From: Thermodesulfobacteriales bacterium
GTDB lineage: Bacteria; Desulfobacterota; Thermodesulfobacteria; Thermodesulfobacteriales; Thermodesulfatatoraceae
Assembly (NCBI GenBank): GCA_026985945.1
Contig: JALSPN010000100.1
Span: 1-13,075, forward strand
Reading direction: 5' to 3'
Length of the DNA: 13,075 nucleotides
In this document: positions 9,560-13,075 of the stretch, in pieces
How positions within the stretch are numbered: the first letter of the stretch is position 1
Layout of the letters: each line of letters begins with the position of its first letter
Position numbers and translations under genes: made by a program
The notes under the pieces: generated by a model
What the model was told of the DNA's origin: nothing
Seen by the model: the letters and a program-made list of their open reading frames with translations, nothing else
Databases searched by the model: none

Positions 9560-10561
9560 ATGTTAGCAGTTTTGATTCTTGCCGCGGGAAAGGGGACCAG
9601 AATGAAGTCTCCCTTCCCCAAAGTTTTGCATCTCCTGGCAGGAGAGCCTCTCCTGCTTCATGTCCTTGAGACGGCCCTTAGTCTTCAGCCAGAACGGGTT
9701 TTAGTAATCGTAGGGCATAAGGCCCATTTGGTAAAAGAGGTATTGTCTCCCTACGCCGTTAAAACCGTCCTGCAAAAAAAGCAGCTCGGGACAGGACATG
9801 CCGTCATGATGGCCGCCTCAGACCTTGAAGATTTCAGAGGGGATGTTCTGGTCCTTTGCGGTGATGTGCCTTTGATAAAGCCGGAGACCTTAAAGGATCT
9901 TCTTGAGTTGCACCGTAAACAACAGGCAGCAGTAACTGTTTTGACCGCAAAGGTAAAAAAACCTTTTGGTTACGGGAGGATTGTGCGGGGTGCCGAAGGC
10001 CTTGTAGATTACATTGTGGAGGAGAAAGACGCTTCTGATGCTGAAAGAAGTATCCGCGAGATAAATACCGGCACCTACATTTTTCAGAAGGAATTTCTCT
10101 TTGAGGCCCTGAAAGAAATCCGGCCTGATAATGTTCAGGGAGAGTATTATCTCACCGATGTTATTGGCCTGGCCCGCAAGAGGGGCTTAAAAGTGGCGGC
10201 CTTCTGCCTTCAGGACGAGACTGAAATTTTGGGGGTAAATAGCCAGTTCGACCTGGCCCTGGCAGAGAAGTTTTTTCAGCAAAGGCTTAAGGAAGGTTTT
10301 CAAAAACAGGGGGTTACTTTTATTCTGCCAGAGATGGTTTATCTGGAAAAGCGGGTTCAGCTTGGGCCCGGTTGTGTCATCTACCCTTTTGTAAGTTTAC
10401 GCGGTAAAACAGTCCTTGAAGAAGGGGTAACGGTTGAAAGCCATTGTGACCTGAAAGATGTAAGGGTTTGTGCCGGGGCTTTTATCGGGGCTGGGAACAT
10501 TTTGGCAGGGGGAGTAATTCCACCGGGGAAGAGACTTGCACCGACAAGGGTCCTTATTTAA
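9560..10561 (+). CDS. glmU: GlmU-like UDP-GlcNAc pyrophosphorylase lacking the acetyltransferase domain
   Basis: This protein would make UDP-N-acetylglucosamine from UTP and N-acetylglucosamine-1-phosphate, the precursor for peptidoglycan and lipopolysaccharide. The uridyltransferase domain is complete: L-A-A-G-K-G-T-R-M at 7-15, F-P-K at 19-21, Q-L-G-T-G-H-A at 75-81, G-D-V-P with the metal-binding Asp102, E-E-K-D-A-S at 154-159, and G-V-N with Asn227. A short left-handed beta-helix follows (about 255-325). The protein stops at 333 residues, against roughly 450-460 for bifunctional GlmU, so the acetyltransferase active site is wholly absent. The next gene follows at once with its own ribosome site, so a recent frameshift is unlikely. 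The ATG lies nine bases after the atp terminator's T-run, with only a G-rich GGGGGG as ribosome site. A related sugar-1-phosphate nucleotidyltransferase function is possible. Confidence 0.85.
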   Translation: MLAVLILAAGKGTRMKSPFPKVLHLLAGEPLLLHVLETALSLQPERVLVIVGHKAHLVKEVLSPYAVKTVLQKKQLGTGHAVMMAASDLEDFRGDVLVLCGDVPLIKPETLKDLLELHRKQQAAVTVLTAKVKKPFGYGRIVRGAEGLVDYIVEEKDASDAERSIREINTGTYIFQKEFLFEALKEIRPDNVQGEYYLTDVIGLARKRGLKVAAFCLQDETEILGVNSQFDLALAEKFFQQRLKEGFQKQGVTFILPEMVYLEKRVQLGPGCVIYPFVSLRGKTVLEEGVTVESHCDLKDVRVCAGAFIGAGNILAGGVIPPGKRLAPTRVLI

Positions 10562-10589
10562 GCTGCCAGAAAGAGCGGAGGAGGAAGAG

Positions 10590-10820
10590 ATGGAATTTCA
10601 GGAAATCAGGCTTTTAGAAGAAAGGCTTGCCAAACTGCTGGAATATATAGAAAACCTGCGACGGGAGAAGGCTTCTTTGGAAGAACAATTGCGCACCAAA
10701 GAGGCCCAGATTCAACAATTGCAGGGAGAACTTGAAAGACTTCAGGGAGAAAGACAACAAATCAAAGATAAAGTTCAGGAGCTTTTGCATAAGATAGATC
10801 AAATTTCCCTTGAAGGTTAA
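10590..10820 (+). CDS. Small coiled-coil protein, ZapB-like
   Basis: This is a 76-residue, almost wholly charged alpha-helical protein with clear heptad repeats (LLEERLAKLLEYIENLRREKASLEEQL and so on). It has no membrane segment and no catalytic motif. The composition and length resemble ZapB, a cytoplasmic coiled-coil protein that helps organise the Z-ring through ZapA. The gene directly next door looks like zapA, which supports that role. I chose the ATG at 10590 because GGAGG lies eight bases upstream; an ATG further upstream at 10536 would overlap glmU and lacks such a site. Coiled-coil sequences resemble one another, so similarity alone is weak evidence. Context carries the call. Confidence 0.6.
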   Translation: MEFQEIRLLEERLAKLLEYIENLRREKASLEEQLRTKEAQIQQLQGELERLQGERQQIKDKVQELLHKIDQISLEG

Positions 10821-10825
10821 AAAGA

Positions 10826-11116
10826 TTGGAAAAGATCGTTGAATTTCGTCTTTTAGATCAGGTTTTTTCCTTTAAGACGGATTTGCCGGAAGAAATGGTG
10901 AAAGAGATCCAGCATCTTTTGAGCCAGAAAGAAAGAGAGATTCAGAGAAAATACAAATTGCTGCCGCCTCTCAAGGTGGCGGTTTTGATGCTCTTACAAA
11001 TTTCCTCAGAATATGTAAAAATAAAAGATGAACACGAGGCTTTTAAAAGGGCTTTATTAGAGAAGGCCTCTAAAATTGACGATTATATCAAAAAAGGTTC
11101 CCTGGGGTGTGCGTGA
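10826..11116 (+). CDS. zapA: Cell division protein ZapA-like
   Basis: This 96-residue protein would bind FtsZ and promote bundling of Z-ring filaments. It shows the ZapA layout: a short N-terminal beta segment (VEFRLLDQVFSFKTDLPEE) followed by a helical C-terminal region with a central hydrophobic stretch (LKVAVLMLLQISSEYVKIK). The start is taken as TTG at 10826, five bases after the previous stop, with GAAGG nine bases upstream. The next in-frame ATG would remove the N-terminal beta region. Synteny with the ZapB-like gene before it and the 6S RNA after it supports the call; zapA next to 6S RNA is a widespread arrangement. Its last six codons overlap the 5' strand of the 6S RNA closing stem. 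Confidence 0.75.
   Translation: MEKIVEFRLLDQVFSFKTDLPEEMVKEIQHLLSQKEREIQRKYKLLPPLKVAVLMLLQISSEYVKIKDEHEAFKRALLEKASKIDDYIKKGSLGCA
11071..11089 (+). promoter_or_regulatory. Possible -10 elements for the 6S RNA, inside zapA
   Basis: Two -10-like hexamers lie upstream of the 6S RNA within the zapA coding sequence. TAAAAT at 11071-11076 matches five of six consensus bases, and TATATC at 11084-11089 matches four of six. The second would start transcription close to 11096-11100, where the closing stem begins. Neither has a convincing -35 box at the right distance, so the RNA could instead be processed from the zapA transcript. Confidence 0.3.
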
Positions 11117-11278
11117 TTAACCATTTAGCCTGCCGAGCCAACAGCGAGACCAGAGGGAGGCTCCTCTCCTTCCGGAGGTATGCTCCGCTTGGCGGAGAAA
11201 CCGTAAGGAAGGACGAGCCACCCACTTATGTGAGACGGGTCTCGTGCGGGCCGGTTAACACGGCACCCCGGGGTTTTT
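11100..11278 (+). ncRNA. ssrS: 6S RNA
   Basis: 6S RNA mimics an open promoter, binds the housekeeping RNA polymerase holoenzyme and dampens transcription in slow growth. The fold can be traced by hand. The closing stem pairs 11100-11109 with 11264-11273, 11112-11115 with 11259-11262 and 11117-11122 with 11253-11258. The rod continues with 11128-11133/11246-11251 and 11145-11151/11238-11244. The apical arm pairs 11159-11163/11215-11219 and 11167-11173/11207-11213, and is capped by the hairpin 11183-11197. Unpaired stretches between these helices fit the central bubble. The 5' pattern CCUGGGGUGU-CGUG, followed by CGAGCC, recalls known 6S RNAs such as B. subtilis 6S-1. Position after zapA is typical, and about 175 bases is the usual size. 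The exact ends are inferred. T5 at 11274-11278 directly after the closing stem probably ends the transcript. Confidence 0.88.
11264..11278 (+). terminator. Probable 3' end of 6S RNA (closing stem plus T5)
   Basis: The 3' strand of the G/C-rich closing stem (CACCCCGGGG, 11264-11273) is followed at once by five T. The 6S closing stem could therefore serve as its own rho-independent terminator. The T-run is short, so some read-through into rny is plausible. Confidence 0.45.
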
Positions 11279-11498
11279 AAAGGTTTCCCCGTAAGGGTTT
11301 TGCTGGCCGCCAAGGCGGTCGGTGAAGGGATTTAAGGCCGGTGTGCCTCTATATATTGAAAGAAAGCTTTGATTCGGTGGAGGTTGGCAGCGGTTTGCCG
11401 AATCAGTGTTTCTTTCTCTGAACAATAAAATTCCAGATTCCCCTCACCTGCCCGCCTTGCCCTTACGGGGTAGTCACCCGAAAAAGGAGGTTTTAGCC
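11279..11498 (+). other. Structured leader between 6S RNA and rny
   Basis: This 220-base stretch without a protein gene contains no ATG on the + strand before the rny start. It holds a wobble-rich hairpin (11301-11310 with 11315-11324, CAAG loop), a long imperfect hairpin (11358-11416) and a perfect long-range inverted repeat (11287-11297 with 11460-11470). The long-range helix can be extended by 11311-11318 with 11452-11459, which competes with the first hairpin. A -10-like TATATT at 11352-11357 (five of six) lies just before the long hairpin but has only a poor -35. The rny ribosome site AGGAGG (11485-11490) lies eight bases before the ATG. A regulatory role is inferred only. Confidence 0.5.
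11358..11416 (+). repeat. Long inverted repeat (hairpin) in the rny leader
   Basis: GAAAGAAA (11358-11365) is perfectly complementary to 11409-11416, and GATTCGG (11371-11377) to CCGAATC at 11398-11404. Between the two blocks lies a small, mostly mismatched internal loop. The whole forms a stem of about 17 pairs with a 20-base loop. It has no following T-run, so it is not a standard terminator. Confidence 0.7.
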
Positions 11499-13075
11499 AT
11501 GGAAGTCCTCTTGGTGGTGGTTGCCCTGGTAGTAGGTATCGGGGCGGGCATACCCATCGGTATAAAGTATAAAGAGAAAAAAGATGCCGAAAAGCTTGGC
11601 GGTGTTGAGAGCCAGATTCAGCAACTCCTTGAAAAGGCCCAAAAAGAAGCAGAACAGCTGAAACAGGAGGCCAAACTTCAAGCCCGCGAAGAGGCTCTTC
11701 GCTACAAGGAAGAACTGGAAAGAGAATTCGAAGAGAAGAAGCAGAAACTTGCCCACGAAGAGAGTCGTCTTCGGGAGCAGGAGACCCGCCTTTTAGAGCA
11801 GGAGGCCCGGTTAGCAGAACGAGAAGGCCATTTAGAGCGCCGCAGTCAGCAACTTGACCGTCGCGAGGAAGATCTGGCCCGCAAGGAAGCAAGCCTCCGA
11901 GATAAAGAAGAAACTCTCCAGAAAAGGGAGGAGGAATACCAGGGTTTAATCGAGGCGCAGAAAAAAGAGCTTGAAAAGATTGCCCATCTTACGGTGGAAG
12001 AGGCCCGGGAGATCGTGCTTAAAAAGGCCGAAGAGGAGGCCAAGGAGGAAGCGGCTCGCATCCTTATGCGGGTGGAGACGGAGACCCGTGAAGAGGCCAA
12101 TCGCCGGGCCCGGGAAATCCTGGCTCTGGCTATTTCCCGCTGTGCCACGGATTTTGTGACGGAAAAAGCGGTCTCGGTGGTTCCTCTGCCCAGTGAGGAC
12201 ATGAAAGGCCGCATAATAGGCCGGGAAGGCCGTAACATCAGGGCCCTTGAGGCTGCTACCGGGGTGGATCTCATCATTGACGATACCCCTGAAGTGGTTG
12301 TCCTTTCGGGGTTTAATCCCCTGCGGCGTGAAGTGGCAAGATTGGCCCTAGAGCGCCTGGTATCAGACGGGCGTATTCATCCGGCTCGTATTGAAGAAGT
12401 GGTCCGCAAGGTGGAAGAAGAGCTTGACGCCACTATCAAAGAGGTAGGCGAGCGGGCGGCCTTTGACGTCGGGGTTTACGGCCTTTCTCCGGAGCTTCTG
12501 CGTCTTCTCGGGAAGCTCAAGTACCGCACGAGTTATTCGCAAAATGTCTTACAGCATTCCATCGAGGTGGCCTATCTTTGCGGAGTGATGGCGGGAGAGC
12601 TTGGTCTGGATGTCAAGAAGGCTAAGCGTGCCGGTCTTCTTCATGACATAGGAAAAGCGGTGGATCAGGAGATGGAAGGCCCTCATGCCCTTATTGGAGC
12701 CGAGCTCGCCAAAAAATACGGAGAAGACGAAGAGATCGTAAATGCCATTGCCGCTCATCATGAAGACGTCCCGCCGGAGTCCATCCTTGCCATTCTGGTC
12801 CAGGCGGCGGATGCGGTCTCCGGGGCCCGTCCTGGGGCTCGGCGTGAACTGCTAGAATCTTACATCAAGCGGCTTGAAAATCTTGAAAGGGTGGCTACCT
12901 CTTTTGCCGGGGTGCAGAAAGCTTACGCCATTCAGGCCGGGCGGGAGATACGGGTAATTGTGGATTCTGGAAAAGTCTCCGATGAAGAGGCGGTCCTCCT
13001 TTCCCGTGATATTGCCAAAAAGATTGAAAAAGAGCTCACTTATCCTGGCCTTATCAAGGTAACGGTGATCCGTGA
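11499..13075 (+). CDS. rny: Ribonuclease Y (3' end cut off by the window)
   Basis: RNase Y is a membrane-anchored endoribonuclease that starts mRNA decay. The 525 codons seen cover nearly the whole protein. An N-terminal membrane helix (about residues 3-23) is followed by a very long charged coiled coil (about 27-190). The KH RNA-binding domain has G-R-I-I-G-R-E-G-R at 237-245. The HD metal-dependent catalytic domain has His353 in QHSIEV and the paired H-D at residues 382-383 in LLHDIGKA. The visible C-terminus, [11 protein letters not shown], is the family's final conserved stretch, so only about ten codons should be missing. The ATG at 11499 follows AGGAGG by eight bases. No frameshift is seen. 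The reading frame lies downstream of 6S RNA with a structured leader. Confidence 0.97.
   Translation, partial: MEVLLVVVALVVGIGAGIPIGIKYKEKKDAEKLGGVESQIQQLLEKAQKEAEQLKQEAKLQAREEALRYKEELEREFEEKKQKLAHEESRLREQETRLLEQEARLAEREGHLERRSQQLDRREEDLARKEASLRDKEETLQKREEEYQGLIEAQKKELEKIAHLTVEEAREIVLKKAEEEAKEEAARILMRVETETREEANRRAREILALAISRCATDFVTEKAVSVVPLPSEDMKGRIIGREGRNIRALEAATGVDLIIDDTPEVVVLSGFNPLRREVARLALERLVSDGRIHPARIEEVVRKVEEELDATIKEVGERAAFDVGVYGLSPELLRLLGKLKYRTSYSQNVLQHSIEVAYLCGVMAGELGLDVKKAKRAGLLHDIGKAVDQEMEGPHALIGAELAKKYGEDEEIVNAIAAHHEDVPPESILAILVQAADAVSGARPGARRELLESYIKRLENLERVATSFAGVQKAYAIQAGREIRVIVDSGKVSDEEAVLLSRDIAKKIEKELTYPGLIKVTVIR

Noticed and set aside
10536..10589. Longer start for the ZapB-like gene at 10536
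   Set aside because: It would overlap the end of glmU and has no ribosome site, while the ATG at 10590 has GGAGG eight bases upstream.
11117..11340. RNase P RNA or signal recognition particle RNA between zapA and rny
   Set aside because: The conserved RNase P and SRP core motifs are missing, whereas the 6S rod fold and zapA context fit well.
11323..11373. Small GTG-started frame of 16 codons in the rny leader
   Set aside because: It has no proper ribosome site, no recognisable peptide and overlaps the inverted repeats.
11332..11892. A 186-codon minus-strand frame across the rny leader and the start of rny
   Set aside because: Its upper half mirrors the rny coiled-coil codons. The translation is Pro/Gly/Leu-rich without a domain, and no start signals are seen.

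Overview
The window looks like a housekeeping stretch of chromosome from a Thermodesulfobacteriota or deltaproteobacterium-type organism, possibly a thermophile. This rests on gene order and protein features, not on a database search. The supporting signs are paired b'/b ATP synthase genes with no atpB or atpE in front, a short GlmU-like gene directly after atpC, and a zapA - 6S RNA - rny arrangement. All genes read on the + strand and are tightly packed. There are no mobile elements, CRISPR arrays, tRNAs or rRNAs.

Positions 1-3353 hold the end of a cell-shape operon: mreD (5' end uncertain), mrdA (PBP2) and rodA, each overlapping the next. Together they form the membrane core of the elongasome: RodA polymerises glycan strands, PBP2 cross-links them, and MreD connects them to MreB/MreC, which presumably lie upstream.

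Positions 3354-3500 are a 147-base gap with a good sigma70-type promoter (TTGACA, 17-base spacer, TAAAAG). A 16-base palindrome sits at the expected transcription start. The ATP synthase operon atpF'-atpF-atpH-atpA-atpG-atpD-atpC follows (3501-9493) and ends at a textbook UUCG-loop terminator (9513-9550). It encodes the whole F1 sector and the peripheral stalk; the membrane a and c subunits are absent and must be encoded elsewhere.

Positions 9560-11116 hold a GlmU-like UDP-N-acetylglucosamine pyrophosphorylase that lacks the acetyltransferase half, a 76-residue coiled-coil protein resembling ZapB, and a ZapA-like protein. The last codons of zapA run into the closing stem of a 6S RNA (about 11100-11278), whose rod-shaped fold can be traced base by base. 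A 220-base leader follows with no ATG and several strong inverted repeats. Ribonuclease Y (rny) then runs off the window end about ten codons short of its usual length.

Nothing here is clearly a new system. The items most worth a second look are the 6S RNA overlapping the zapA stop codon, the structured rny leader, the shortened GlmU that starts nine bases after a terminator, and the histidine-rich N-terminal region of the b subunit.
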